64,000 bases of DNA from Psychromarinibacter sediminicola (GTDB lineage: Bacteria; Pseudomonadota; Alphaproteobacteria; Rhodobacterales; Rhodobacteraceae): assembly GCF_029168335.1 (NCBI RefSeq), contig NZ_JARGYC010000018.1, forward strand, positions 1 through 64,000, written 5' to 3'. The position numbers and the translations under genes were made by a program. Positions 45,982 through 53,595 of the stretch are shown in pieces; position 1 is the stretch's first letter; every line of letters starts with the position of its first letter. Under the pieces are notes generated by a model that was not told where the DNA came from, made no database searches, and saw only the letters and a list, made by a program, of their open reading frames with translations.

Positions 45982-47469
45982 ATGAAAACTCTTGCGATCT
46001 CCGCATTCGCGCTTGCGGCCGCGACCGCCGCTTCCGGCCAGACGGTCGTTCAGACCGACAACGACTGGTACGTCGCCGGCCAGGACCGCCTGCAGGCCGA
46101 AATCGAGAGGATGATGAACACCGGTCAGGCCAAAAACGTGATCATCCTGATCTCGGACGGCAACGGCGTCGGCACCAACTATGCCTCGCGCGTGTTCGCC
46201 GGCCAGCAGGACGGCGGCTTCGGCGACGAATACGTCCAGCATCATGAGACCTTCCCGGAACTGGCGCTGGTCAAGACCTACAACGTCAACGCCCAGACCC
46301 CGGACTCCGCCGGCACCGGCACCGCGATGATGTCGGGCGTCAAGACCAAGGCGGGCATCATCGGCGTGACCGCCGACGTCGACCGCGGCGACTGCTCGAC
46401 CCTGCCGGGCAACACCGTCACCTCGATGAACCAGATCGCCGACGAGATGGGCAAGGCCACCGGCATTGTCTCCACCGCGCGGATCACCCACGCGACCCCG
46501 GCCTCGGCCTATGCCAAGACCGTCGACCGCAACTACGAGGCGTCCGTGCCGGAAGGCTGCGACACGCAGACCGACATCGCCACGCAGCTGATCGAGGCGA
46601 TGGAAGCCGGCTGGATCGACGTCGCCCTGGGCGGCGGCCGCCGCAACTTCATCGGCGAGGACATCACCGGTGACGAGGGCGGCAACGGCCGCCGCGCCGC
46701 GGGCGAGAACCTAATCGAGGACGCGACCGGGATGGGCATCGCCTATGCCTGGAACGACGAGACCTTCGCCGAGCTGCCGAAGGACGGCACGCCGCTGCTG
46801 GGCCTGTTCGAGGACAGCCACATGATGTACGAGGCCGACCGCACCGGCGAGCCCTCGCTGGCCGAGATGACCGCCACCGCCATCGAGGCGCTGACGGCCT
46901 CCGGCGGCGACAACGGCTTCTTCCTGCAGGTGGAAGCGGGCCGCGTCGACCACGCCAACCACGGCGGCAACCTGGCCCGCGTGGTGCGCGACCAGAAGGC
47001 GTTCGCCGAAGCCGTCGCCATGGCCGACGAGATGACGGACGACGCGGACACGCTGATCATCGTCACCGCCGACCACGAGCACGCGATCGCCTTCAACGGC
47101 TATTGCGGCCGCGGCTCGGACATCCTGGGCCTGTGCATGGGCATCGACGGCGCCGGCATCGAGCATACCGGCGAGCCGAACACGGGCAGCGACGAGAAGC
47201 CCTACACCGTGGCCGGCTACCTGAACGGCGCCGGGTCGGTCCTGCGCGAGGACAAGGACTGGACCGGCACCCGCTCGGCGATGACCGAGGACGAGGCGAC
47301 CGATATCGACTATACCCAGGAAGCGCTGATCCCGCTGTCCTCCGAGACCCACTCGGGCGAGGACGTCGCGGTCTACGCCAAGGGCCCCTGGGCGCACCTG
47401 CTGGACGGCACCATCGAGCAGAACGTGATCTTCCACGTGATGCTGCACGCGATGACCGCCGAAGAGTAG
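45982..47469 (+). CDS. phoA: Alkaline phosphatase, PhoA family
   Basis: A 495-residue periplasmic phosphatase with a signal peptide (MKTLAISAFALAAATAASGQ). The metal site begins VIILISDGNGVG, the nucleophile Ser is in PDSAGTGTAMMSG, and further ligands are in VEAGRVDHANHGGN, TADHEHA and SETHSGEDV. It releases phosphate from organic esters. The TGTCACAAAA element upstream could place it under PhoB. A terminator follows at 47501. Confidence 0.93.
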   Translation: MKTLAISAFALAAATAASGQTVVQTDNDWYVAGQDRLQAEIERMMNTGQAKNVIILISDGNGVGTNYASRVFAGQQDGGFGDEYVQHHETFPELALVKTYNVNAQTPDSAGTGTAMMSGVKTKAGIIGVTADVDRGDCSTLPGNTVTSMNQIADEMGKATGIVSTARITHATPASAYAKTVDRNYEASVPEGCDTQTDIATQLIEAMEAGWIDVALGGGRRNFIGEDITGDEGGNGRRAAGENLIEDATGMGIAYAWNDETFAELPKDGTPLLGLFEDSHMMYEADRTGEPSLAEMTATAIEALTASGGDNGFFLQVEAGRVDHANHGGNLARVVRDQKAFAEAVAMADEMTDDADTLIIVTADHEHAIAFNGYCGRGSDILGLCMGIDGAGIEHTGEPNTGSDEKPYTVAGYLNGAGSVLREDKDWTGTRSAMTEDEATDIDYTQEALIPLSSETHSGEDVAVYAKGPWAHLLDGTIEQNVIFHVMLHAMTAEE

Positions 47470-47481
47470 TAAACCCGGCCC

Positions 47482-47500
47482 TGTCACAAAAAATTCGCGG
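47482..47500 (+). promoter_or_regulatory. Second TGTCACAAAA-type site
   Basis: TGTCACAAAAAATTCGCGG shares 15 of 19 bases with the site before phoA. It lies between the phoA stop and its terminator, 77 bases before the next gene's start, so it could belong to either. Confidence 0.3.
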
Positions 47501-47524
47501 AGGGCCCCCTGAACCCGGGGCCCT
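47501..47524 (+). terminator. Hairpin after phoA
   Basis: AGGGCCCC and GGGGCCCT pair over eight bases around an eight-base loop, 32 bases after the phoA stop. A short TCGTCGTT follows. Confidence 0.6.
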
Positions 47525-47576
47525 TCGTCGTTAATATCGCCGGGACCGCTCGGCGACCGAATGGAGGATCAAGAGC

Positions 47577-48002
47577 ATGCTCTCCCGCCGCACTTTCCTG
47601 ACCACCGCGGCCGCGCTGCCGCTCGCCGCCCCGGCGCTGGCGCAGGACGGCCCGATCAAGCTGCGCGAGCTTTACAACCGCGATCAGAGCTTCTCCGACC
47701 TGGCGCAGACGATGGAGGGCCAGCGCGTGACGGTCGAGGGCTACATGGCGCCGCCGCTGAAGGCCGAGACCAACTTCTTCGTGCTGACCAAGATGCCGAT
47801 GGCCGTCTGCCCGTTCTGCGAGACCGAGGCGGAGTGGCCCGACGACATCCTGGCGATCTACGCCAAGCGCACCATCGACGTAATCCCGTTCAACGTGAAC
47901 ATCGAGACGCGCGGCGTGCTGGAGCTGGGCACGTTCAAGGACCCCGAGACAGGCTTCGTCAGCCGCGTGCGTCTGACCGACGCCACCTATTACGAAACCT
48001 GA
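47577..48002 (+). CDS. Exported protein with CPFC motif, ABC-operon associated
   Basis: A 141-residue protein with a Tat-like signal (MLSRRTFLTTAAALPLAAPA, twin Arg at 4-5). The mature part has YMAPPLKAETNFFVLTKMP then AVCPFCETEAEWPDD; the CxxC could bind metal or be redox active. The layout (VTVEGYMAPP...) recalls DUF3299-like OB-fold proteins. It is followed after ten bases by an ABC ATPase and an FtsX permease, so it is probably the periplasmic partner of that transporter. Function unknown. Confidence 0.75.
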   Translation: MLSRRTFLTTAAALPLAAPALAQDGPIKLRELYNRDQSFSDLAQTMEGQRVTVEGYMAPPLKAETNFFVLTKMPMAVCPFCETEAEWPDDILAIYAKRTIDVIPFNVNIETRGVLELGTFKDPETGFVSRVRLTDATYYET

Positions 48003-48012
48003 GCCGGCGCGC

Positions 48013-48696
48013 ATGGCCCTTCCCCTCCGCGTCACCGGCCTCGACGTGCGCAGCCCGCGCGGCCGGACGATCCTGTCCGTCGAAGACCTGCAGCTCCCCG
48101 CCGGGGCGCTCCTGGGGGTGCGCGGCCCGTCCGGGGCCGGCAAGTCCACGCTGCTCTACGCCATTGCCGGGCTGTGGCCGCAGGCGGCCGGTGCGGTGCA
48201 TTGGGGGGACACCGACGTCATGGGGCTGGGCGAAGCGCGGCGGACGGCGTTCCGCGCCGCCAATATCGGCATGATCTTCCAGGATTTTCTGCTGTTCGAG
48301 GAGCTGTCGGCGCAGGACAACGCCGCGCTCACGAGCCTGTTCCGCCCGCGCGACAGGCGCCGCCAAGTGGGCGAGCGCGCCCGCACCCGGCTGGCGGCGC
48401 TGAGCCTGCCCGAAACGGCGCGGCCGGTCGCCAGTTTTTCCGGCGGCGAACGCCAGCGGGTCGCGGTCGCGCGGGCGCTGGCGCACGATCCGGCCATCCT
48501 GCTGGCCGACGAGCCGACCGCCAGCCTGCACCGCGAGGCGGCCGACCGGCTGATCCACGACCTGACGGCGCTGGCGAAGGACAGCGGCACGACGTTGATC
48601 GCGGTCAGCCACGACGTGGCGCTTCTATCGCGGATGGACCGGGTGCTGACCGTGCAGGACGGGCGGATCGCGCGTGGCGAAAGCGGGGTAGCCTGA
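48013..48696 (+). CDS. ABC transporter ATP-binding protein, LolD/MacB type
   Basis: A 227-residue ATPase. Walker A is GPSGAGKSTLL, the Q-loop is MIFQDFLLFEELS, the signature is FSGGERQRVAVARAL, Walker B is ILLADEPTAS and the H-switch is VSHD. The closest layouts are LolD/MacB/FtsE partners of FtsX-like permeases. Its TGA overlaps the permease ATG by one base. The usual Asp/Glu-rich D-loop reads SLHREAAD, otherwise normal. Confidence 0.92.
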   Translation: MALPLRVTGLDVRSPRGRTILSVEDLQLPAGALLGVRGPSGAGKSTLLYAIAGLWPQAAGAVHWGDTDVMGLGEARRTAFRAANIGMIFQDFLLFEELSAQDNAALTSLFRPRDRRRQVGERARTRLAALSLPETARPVASFSGGERQRVAVARALAHDPAILLADEPTASLHREAADRLIHDLTALAKDSGTTLIAVSHDVALLSRMDRVLTVQDGRIARGESGVA

Positions 48697-50009
48697 TGCG
48701 GGATGTCTGGGACGGTCTTCCGGTTCTGGCGCAGGACCTTTTCATCTCGGCGGTGCTGTTGCTGCCGATCCTGATCGTCGCGCTCGTTCTGTTGCGCGGC
48801 TATGCCCCCTTCCCGCTGACCCGCGCGATCCTGTGGCGGTTCCGCTGGGCCAACCTGCTGTTCGTGCTGCTGATCGCCGTGTCGGTCGGCATGGGCATCG
48901 GCCTGATCGCGCAGGAGCGCGGGTTACGCCAGGGCATGGCGCAGGCGGCCGACAAGTTCGATCTCGTCGTCAGCGCGCCGGGCAGCGAGTTGACGATGAT
49001 GCTGGCGGCGGTGTTCCTGCAACCCTCCGACGTCGGGCTTCTGGACGGGGACGCCTATGCCGAGATCGCCGGGCACGAGAACGTGGATATCGCGGCGCCG
49101 CTCGCCTTCGGCGACAGCTACGGCGACGCGCCGGTGGTCGGCACCACGGCGGAGTTCGTCCGCTACCTGACCGACGACCGGCTGGAGGGCCGGATGTGGG
49201 AACGCTCGGGCGAGGCCATTGTCGGCCCCGCGGTGCCGCTTGGCCTCGGCGACGGCTTTGTGCCGGCCCACGGTGTCGGCGCCGCTGCCGAGGCCGGGGC
49301 GCATGCCGGTGTCGAGATGCAGGTGGTCGGGCGGATGCCGCGCACCGGCACGCCCTGGGACCGGGCGATCCTGATCCCGGTGGAAACGGTCTGGGAGGTC
49401 CACGGGCTGGCCAATGGCCACGCGCCGGAGGCCGGCGACCGGATCGGCCCGCCCTTCGACGCGAAGTACTTTCCGGGCACGCCGGCGGTGATCGTGCGGG
49501 CCGAAGAGCTTTGGGCGAACTACGCGCTGCGCTCCGAATTCACCCGCGACAGCGAGATGATGGCGTTCTTTCCGGGCACAGTGCTGGGCAACCTCTACCG
49601 GATCATGGGGGACGTGCGGCAGGCGATGTCGCTGATGTCGGCGGTGACGCAGGTGCTGGTGGCGGCCAGCGTGCTGCTGGGCCTGTTCATCCTGTCGCGC
49701 CTGTTCCAGCGGCAGGTGGCGATGCTGCGGGCGCTCGGGGCGCCGCTGCGATTCGTGGCGGCTGTGGTCTGGCTTTACGGCGCGACCCTGCTGACGCTGG
49801 GAGCGGCGCTAGGCGTCGGGCTGGGGTTCGTCGCCTCGGCCGTGCTGTCGCGGATCGTGACGGTGCGCACCGACATCCTGGTCAACGCCTCGCTGGGCTG
49901 GAGCGAGGTGCCCCTGGCGCTGGCCTTCCTGTCGGCGACCTCGGTCCTGGCGCTGATCCCGGCGCTGGCGCTGCTGCGGCAGCCGATCGTCGCCAACCTG
50001 CGCGCCTGA
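48696..50009 (+). CDS. FtsX-like ABC permease
   Basis: A 437-residue permease with an N-terminal helix pair (residues 15-35 and 52-70), a large periplasmic domain (~70-310) and three C-terminal helices beginning at LMSAVTQVLVAASVLLGLF. This is MacB/LolC mechanotransmission topology. It contains AAVFLQPSDVGLLDG and LRALGAPLRFVAAVVW (the coupling helix). With the ATPase and the CxxC protein it forms a three-gene system. The cargo could be a lipoprotein, metal chelate or envelope component. Confidence 0.88.
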   Translation: MRDVWDGLPVLAQDLFISAVLLLPILIVALVLLRGYAPFPLTRAILWRFRWANLLFVLLIAVSVGMGIGLIAQERGLRQGMAQAADKFDLVVSAPGSELTMMLAAVFLQPSDVGLLDGDAYAEIAGHENVDIAAPLAFGDSYGDAPVVGTTAEFVRYLTDDRLEGRMWERSGEAIVGPAVPLGLGDGFVPAHGVGAAAEAGAHAGVEMQVVGRMPRTGTPWDRAILIPVETVWEVHGLANGHAPEAGDRIGPPFDAKYFPGTPAVIVRAEELWANYALRSEFTRDSEMMAFFPGTVLGNLYRIMGDVRQAMSLMSAVTQVLVAASVLLGLFILSRLFQRQVAMLRALGAPLRFVAAVVWLYGATLLTLGAALGVGLGFVASAVLSRIVTVRTDILVNASLGWSEVPLALAFLSATSVLALIPALALLRQPIVANLRA

Positions 50010-50079
50010 CGGGGCCGGATCCGCATCTGTCACTCCCCTGTTGCACCCGGCCGCTACCCCCGTCGGGCTGAACACTTTG

Positions 50080-50298
50080 TCAGTCGGCGAAGCCAAGCCG
50101 CGACAGGGCGGCGCGCGCGGCGCTCGATTGATCGGGGACGCGCGACAGCACCGCGTCGTTCAGCTGGCGCACGATCAGGTGCAATTCGCGTTCGTACAAA
50201 CGCGCCTGCACGAATTCATGCAGTTCGCTTGCCGTAAGATCGTTGATCCTGCGCGCAAGCCCGAGCGGGGCGCCCTTCGCGAGTGTGTTATCCTTCAT
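50080..50298 (-). CDS. Small conserved-looking protein, unknown
   Basis: A 72-residue soluble protein (MKDNTLAKGAPLGLARRIND then LTASELHEFVQARLYERELH), highly charged and helical. There is no known domain. The start at 50298 gives a compact protein; an upstream in-frame ATG at 50367 would add 23 residues and run into the EcfG-type promoter of the divergent gene. It has no EcfG-type promoter of its own that I can see. Confidence 0.6.
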   Translation of the reverse strand: MKDNTLAKGAPLGLARRINDLTASELHEFVQARLYERELHLIVRQLNDAVLSRVPDQSSAARAALSRLGFAD

Positions 50299-50372
50299 CA
50301 CGAATCTCGTATGGCCCGCTTTCACGATTCGGTAAAGCGGGATTGCCCGCCTCGGCCCCGAGGTCAACGAAG

Positions 50373-50397
50373 GGAACCGCGTCGCATATCGCGCGTT
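50373..50397 (+). promoter_or_regulatory. EcfG-type promoter before PLDc_N/AI-2E genes
   Basis: GGAAC at 50373, CGTT at 50394, spacer 16. This matches the alphaproteobacterial EcfG consensus, 47 bases before the 50445 start. Confidence 0.75.
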
Positions 50398-50444
50398 ATG
50401 AACACGGCGGCCCGGGACGGGGCCGACGTCGATCGGAGTCAGGA

Positions 50445-50651
50445 ATGGGCGAGTTGAGCATGTTCGAACTGAGCGGTATCGGTGGGCTGATCCTTCTGGC
50501 CCTCGACATCTACGCGCTGGTCCAGATCTTCTCCTCCCGCGCCTCGACCGGGAAAAAGGTTCTCTGGTCGCTGGGCGTGATCGTCTTCCCGCTTCTCGGC
50601 TTCATCATCTGGCTGCTTTTCGGCCCGCGCGGCGCCGAACGGCATGTCTGA
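50445..50651 (+). CDS. Small PLDc_N-like membrane protein
   Basis: A 68-residue protein with two membrane helices (GLILLALDIYALVQIFS and KVLWSLGVIVFPLLGFIIWLLFG) ending in GPRG. The KxLWxxxVxxFPLLGxxxWLLFGPR pattern is that of PLDc_N domains, found before cardiolipin synthases and as stand-alone stress proteins. Translation may begin at 50445 or at ATG 50460. It is downstream of an EcfG-type promoter and overlaps the AI-2E gene by eight bases. Confidence 0.82.
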   Translation: MGELSMFELSGIGGLILLALDIYALVQIFSSRASTGKKVLWSLGVIVFPLLGFIIWLLFGPRGAERHV

Positions 50652-51771
50652 GCACGACCCGGACCGCCCACTCACTCTGCCCGGTTTCCTGATCGTCGTC
50701 CTGGTCGCCGTCGGCGCCGTCGCGATCGGCGCGATCCTGCACCTGGCGGAACCGGTGCTGGCGCCGATGACGCTGGCGCTGGTGACCGGCGTCATCCTGT
50801 CCCCGATCGCCGTGTCGTGGGAGCGCATCGGCATTCCCTCCGCCCTCGGCGCAACGCTGAATCTTTTCGTGGCGCTCGTCGCGATCGGCGGCATCCTGTT
50901 CCTGCTGCAGCCCGTCGCGATGCGGTTGGTCGAGCAGGCTCCGAAGGTCATCGCCGATGTCGAGGAGACCCTGGAAGACGTGCGCGACGCCATGCGCGGG
51001 GTGGAGGAAGTGTCGAAGGACGTGGCCGATGCCATCTTGATGGAAGAGGGCGAAGGCGAGGGAGACAGCCCGCCAGCAAGCGCTCCGCCGGAGGAGACCG
51101 CCGAGGACTCGCCGAAAGAAGAAGCGGCCGACGCGGTGCCCAGCGTTGCCGATGCGTTATGGCTCGCACCGTCGATCTTGGGCCAGATGGCCGTTTTCGC
51201 GGGCACGCTGTTCTTCTTCCTCGCCACCCGAGGGGACATCTATCGCTGGACCGCCCGGCGCCTGCCGCTGGGCAAATCCCCGGAAGACCGGGCCGAGATG
51301 CTTCTGGAAGCAGAGCGCCGTGTGTCGCGCTACTTCCTGACGATCTCGATGATCAATGCCGGGCTCGGCCTGGCCGTCTTCATCGCGCTGCGCCAGCTCG
51401 GCCTGCCCGGCGCGCCGGTCTGGGGGCTGGTGGCGTTTCTGGCCAATTTCGTGCTGTATCTCGGGCCGGCCTGCTTCTTTTTGGCGATGCTCTATGCAGG
51501 GGTCGCGAATTTCGACGGGCCGATGGCTCTCGTGCCGGCGCTGTGCTACGTCGCGCTCAACTTCACCGAGGCACAGTTCGTCACGCCGTCGCTCGTCGGG
51601 CGGCAGATGCAGCTCAATCCGCTGGTCGTGTTCCTGTCGGTGGTGTTCGGGATCTGGATGTGGGGCCCGGTCGGGGGGATCGTGGCGATCCCGCTGCTCG
51701 TGTGGCTGCTGGTGCTGGGCGACGCCGATCCGGAGCCGGAGGCCGAGACGGAGCGCGCCGAAGGTCTCTAG
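50644..51771 (+). CDS. AI-2E/PerM family transporter
   Basis: A 375-residue membrane protein of the AI-2E (PerM/UPF0118) family. Two early helices are followed by a cytoplasmic segment and a C-terminal helix bundle with VWGLVAFLANFVLYLGPACF and NPLVVFLSVVFGIWMWGPVGGIVAIPLL, the family's hallmark. An unusual acidic, Pro/Glu-rich insert spans residues ~136-165. The family includes exporters and Na+/H+ antiporters. It is co-transcribed with the PLDc_N protein from an EcfG-type promoter, which suggests osmotic or envelope stress use. Confidence 0.88.
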   Translation: MSEHDPDRPLTLPGFLIVVLVAVGAVAIGAILHLAEPVLAPMTLALVTGVILSPIAVSWERIGIPSALGATLNLFVALVAIGGILFLLQPVAMRLVEQAPKVIADVEETLEDVRDAMRGVEEVSKDVADAILMEEGEGEGDSPPASAPPEETAEDSPKEEAADAVPSVADALWLAPSILGQMAVFAGTLFFFLATRGDIYRWTARRLPLGKSPEDRAEMLLEAERRVSRYFLTISMINAGLGLAVFIALRQLGLPGAPVWGLVAFLANFVLYLGPACFFLAMLYAGVANFDGPMALVPALCYVALNFTEAQFVTPSLVGRQMQLNPLVVFLSVVFGIWMWGPVGGIVAIPLLVWLLVLGDADPEPEAETERAEGL

Positions 51772-52211
51772 CCTTCGAACCGGGGAAGGTTTTCCAGCGC
51801 GGCCTTCTCCTGCGCGGCGTGCAGCACATAGGTCTCATCGCCGGGCGCCCCGGTGTCCTTTACCGTCAGCCGGTCGAACCCCACGACGATGCGCTCGCCG
51901 CTGAGCCCCAGCGGACCGCCGGTCAGGCGGACGACCGCATCGGTGATCTGGCCCGTGCCGCTGACCATGAGTTCGGCCACGCTGCCGACGACCCGGTCCT
52001 GCGGGTCGATGACCGGCGCGCGCATCATCGCGTCGACATCGACGGTGGTGAAATAGAGCCGGTCGTCGGGCACGATGTCTGTCTGCGCCCCGGGCGTATC
52101 GACCGCCATCGACGCCTCGACCTGCTCCTGCACAGCATCGGAGCCGGTCATGAAACCGGCGGCGGCCGGCATCGCCAGTGCGGATAGAAGAACTGCGGTT
52201 CTGGTCAGCAT
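51768..52211 (-). CDS. Exported PRC-barrel domain protein
   Basis: A 147-residue protein with a signal peptide (MLTRTAVLLSALAMPAAAGF). A PRC-barrel starts around DDRLYFTTVDVDAMM, with VIDPQDRVVGSVAELMVSG typical of the fold. PRC-barrels are protein or RNA interaction modules; exported versions are common among stress proteins of alphaproteobacteria. It has its own EcfG-type promoter at 52251-52276. Its 3' end overlaps the convergent AI-2E gene by four bases. Confidence 0.83.
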   Translation of the reverse strand: MLTRTAVLLSALAMPAAAGFMTGSDAVQEQVEASMAVDTPGAQTDIVPDDRLYFTTVDVDAMMRAPVIDPQDRVVGSVAELMVSGTGQITDAVVRLTGGPLGLSGERIVVGFDRLTVKDTGAPGDETYVLHAAQEKAALENLPRFEG

Positions 52212-52250
52212 CTGTCACCTCTTCCAAAACAATCGGATCGTTGCAGGCGA

Positions 52251-52276
52251 AACGCGGACGCGGTCGAGGATGTTCC
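52251..52276 (-). promoter_or_regulatory. EcfG-type promoter before the PRC-barrel gene
   Basis: On the reverse strand GGAAC (52276-52272), spacer 17, CGTT (52254-52251), 39 bases before the start at 52211. Confidence 0.72.
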
Positions 52277-52301
52277 TTTAGATTCCATGGCTTGGCCTGG
52301 G

Positions 52302-52330
52302 AAAAAAACCGCGCCGGAAGGGCGCGGTTT
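52302..52330 (-). terminator. Rho-independent terminator after the holin-like gene
   Basis: Read on the reverse strand, AAACCGCGCC pairs with GGCGCGGTTT around a short loop and is followed by a run of T. It starts 22 bases after the stop at 52353. Confidence 0.9.
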
Positions 52331-52352
52331 GCCGGTAAGGGGAGCCGCCCGA

Positions 52353-52715
52353 TCAGGGCCGGCGCCGCGATGCGAGGCCGGCGCCCACGCCCTGGAGGAA
52401 CGCCGCCGCGACTCCCACCAGGGCCGGCGCCAGGGCCGGCTGGGCCGCCGGCGCCGCGGCCGGGGCCGCGGGAGCGGGCGGCCGGGGCCGCGCCAGACGC
52501 GAGATCACCAGGACGATCAGACCGAGGCCGGCATAGGCCCCGCCGATGACCAGGGCCGCGGTCAGGGCGTCCGCCGCCACGGTCAGCGCGATCCAGGCCG
52601 CGACCGTAAGGAAGCCCAGCCCGACGCACAGGCAAAGCGCGCCGACCAGCCCCAGCGAGGAGCGCAGGGCCGCCCGGCGCGCCGCGTAGGCGAGGTTCGC
52701 GGTGCCCGGGATCAT
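52353..52715 (-). CDS. Phage-holin-superfamily membrane protein
   Basis: A 120-residue protein with two adjacent helices (LGLVGALCLCVGLGFLTVAA and ALVIGGAYAGLGLIVLVIS) and an Ala/Pro-rich tail. This resembles the Phage_holin_3_6 (YqjE-like) family, whose chromosomal members sit beside DUF883 (YqjD/ElaB-like) genes in stress operons, as here. It overlaps the DUF883 gene by four bases (ATGA). It is not evidence of a prophage. Confidence 0.75.
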   Translation of the reverse strand: MIPGTANLAYAARRAALRSSLGLVGALCLCVGLGFLTVAAWIALTVAADALTAALVIGGAYAGLGLIVLVISRLARPRPPAPAAPAAAPAAQPALAPALVGVAAAFLQGVGAGLASRRRP

Positions 52716-53053
52716 TTGCGGCTAAGGATCAGGCCGGTCAGAAAGCCGACGCCCGCGGCGATGCCCACGGCCGTGGCCGGGTTCTCGCGGATCGACGCCT
52801 CTGCGGATCCATAGGCCTCCTGGCCCTTCGCCCGGGCGCGCCGCACGGCCTCTTCGCCCTGGCCGCGCCAGGCATTCGCCTGCTCGCTCGCCGCACCGCG
52901 CAGCGCTTCGGCGCGGGTGCGGCCCATGTCCCGCACCGTGCCGGTGAGCGAGGACATATCCGCCTTCAGCGTCTCGATCTGCGCTTTCAGTTCGTCGATG
53001 TCGCTCGTCTTGACCGGCGACGCTTGCGGACCGTTCGTCGTCGTGTTGGCCAT
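52712..53053 (-). CDS. DUF883 (ElaB/YqjD-like) protein
   Basis: A 113-residue protein: a long amphipathic helical region with a coiled coil (IDELKAQIETLKADMSSLTG), then SIRENPATAVGIAAGVGFLTGLIL as the C-terminal membrane anchor. This is the ElaB/YqjD pattern; E. coli members are stationary-phase membrane proteins that bind ribosomes. It has an EcfG-type promoter at 53152-53177 and is coupled to the holin-like gene. The start at 53053 (MANTTTNG) follows AGGAGTGA-like purines. Confidence 0.85.
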   Translation of the reverse strand: MANTTTNGPQASPVKTSDIDELKAQIETLKADMSSLTGTVRDMGRTRAEALRGAASEQANAWRGQGEEAVRRARAKGQEAYGSAEASIRENPATAVGIAAGVGFLTGLILSRK

Positions 53054-53151
53054 CTCTTCACTCCTTCGTTGCGTTTCGGGCGTTGCGTGTCGTGCGTTGC
53101 ATGTCGGACGGGCAGGCCGAAGCGACCTGTCCCGGCTGTGTCTCGCGGGCC

Positions 53152-53177
53152 AACGCGCATGCGAACCGCTCGGTTCC
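53152..53177 (-). promoter_or_regulatory. EcfG-type promoter before DUF883/holin-like genes
   Basis: On the reverse strand GGAAC (53177-53173), spacer 17, CGTT (53155-53152), 98 bases before the DUF883 start. Confidence 0.75.
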
Positions 53178-53239
53178 GTCCCGCGCCCGAACGGGCCGGA
53201 GATCTGCCGGACGACAATCCCCGAAGTCGGCATTGGCTG

Positions 53240-53264
53240 GGAACCAGGCGTCCTGCGGCGCGTT
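53240..53264 (+). promoter_or_regulatory. EcfG-type promoter before the DUF1328 gene
   Basis: GGAAC at 53240, spacer 16, CGTT at 53261, 60 bases before the start at 53325. It forms a divergent pair with the site at 53152-53177. Confidence 0.78.
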
Positions 53265-53324
53265 GATCCGTCAAACGAAGCGCCGAGAGGTGCGGGAAAT
53301 CGAACCCTTTAGGAGGTACTCGCC

Positions 53325-53498
53325 ATGCTTGGTTGGGCCCTGACATTTCTGGTGGTCGCATTGATCGCGGCCGTATTCGGCTTTGGCGGCGTCGCATCGG
53401 CGTCGGCCGGCGTCGCCCAGGTTCTGTTCTTCATCTTCCTGGTCTTGTTCGTGGTCGCGCTCATCGCCCGCGCGGTCCGCGGCAAACCGCCAGTGTAG
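53325..53498 (+). CDS. DUF1328 small membrane protein (YtjA-like)
   Basis: A 57-residue protein, [20 protein letters not shown], then [20 protein letters not shown], with two membrane helices around a small Gly/Ala turn. It matches DUF1328/YtjA, a short family often induced by stress. The RBS AGGAGG is eight to nine bases upstream. An EcfG-type promoter precedes it. It is convergent with phyR, separated by two hairpin terminators. Confidence 0.88.
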   Translation: MLGWALTFLVVALIAAVFGFGGVASASAGVAQVLFFIFLVLFVVALIARAVRGKPPV

Positions 53499-53508
53499 GG
53501 TGAAGAAA

Positions 53509-53534
53509 GCGCGGAGCGGTTCGCCGCTCCGCGC
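53509..53534 (+). terminator. Hairpin with TTCG loop after the DUF1328 gene
   Basis: An 11-bp perfect stem (GCGCGGAGCGG with its complement) is closed by a stable TTCG tetraloop, ten bases after the stop. Confidence 0.7.
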
Positions 53535-53550
53535 AACTACGATTCACGCG

Positions 53551-53578
53551 AAACGCCTCCCCGTGGTGGGAGGTGTTT
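53551..53578 (-). terminator. Hairpin after phyR
   Basis: AAACGCCTCCC pairs with GGGAGGTGTTT (one G-T) around a six-base loop, 17 bases beyond the phyR stop on the reverse strand. Confidence 0.6.
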
Positions 53579-53595
53579 CCGTTCGGGCCGTTCGA

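Noticed and set aside
52353-52715. Prophage holin
   Set aside because: The fold is holin-like, but the gene is coupled to a DUF883 gene under an EcfG-type promoter, and no phage genes are near.
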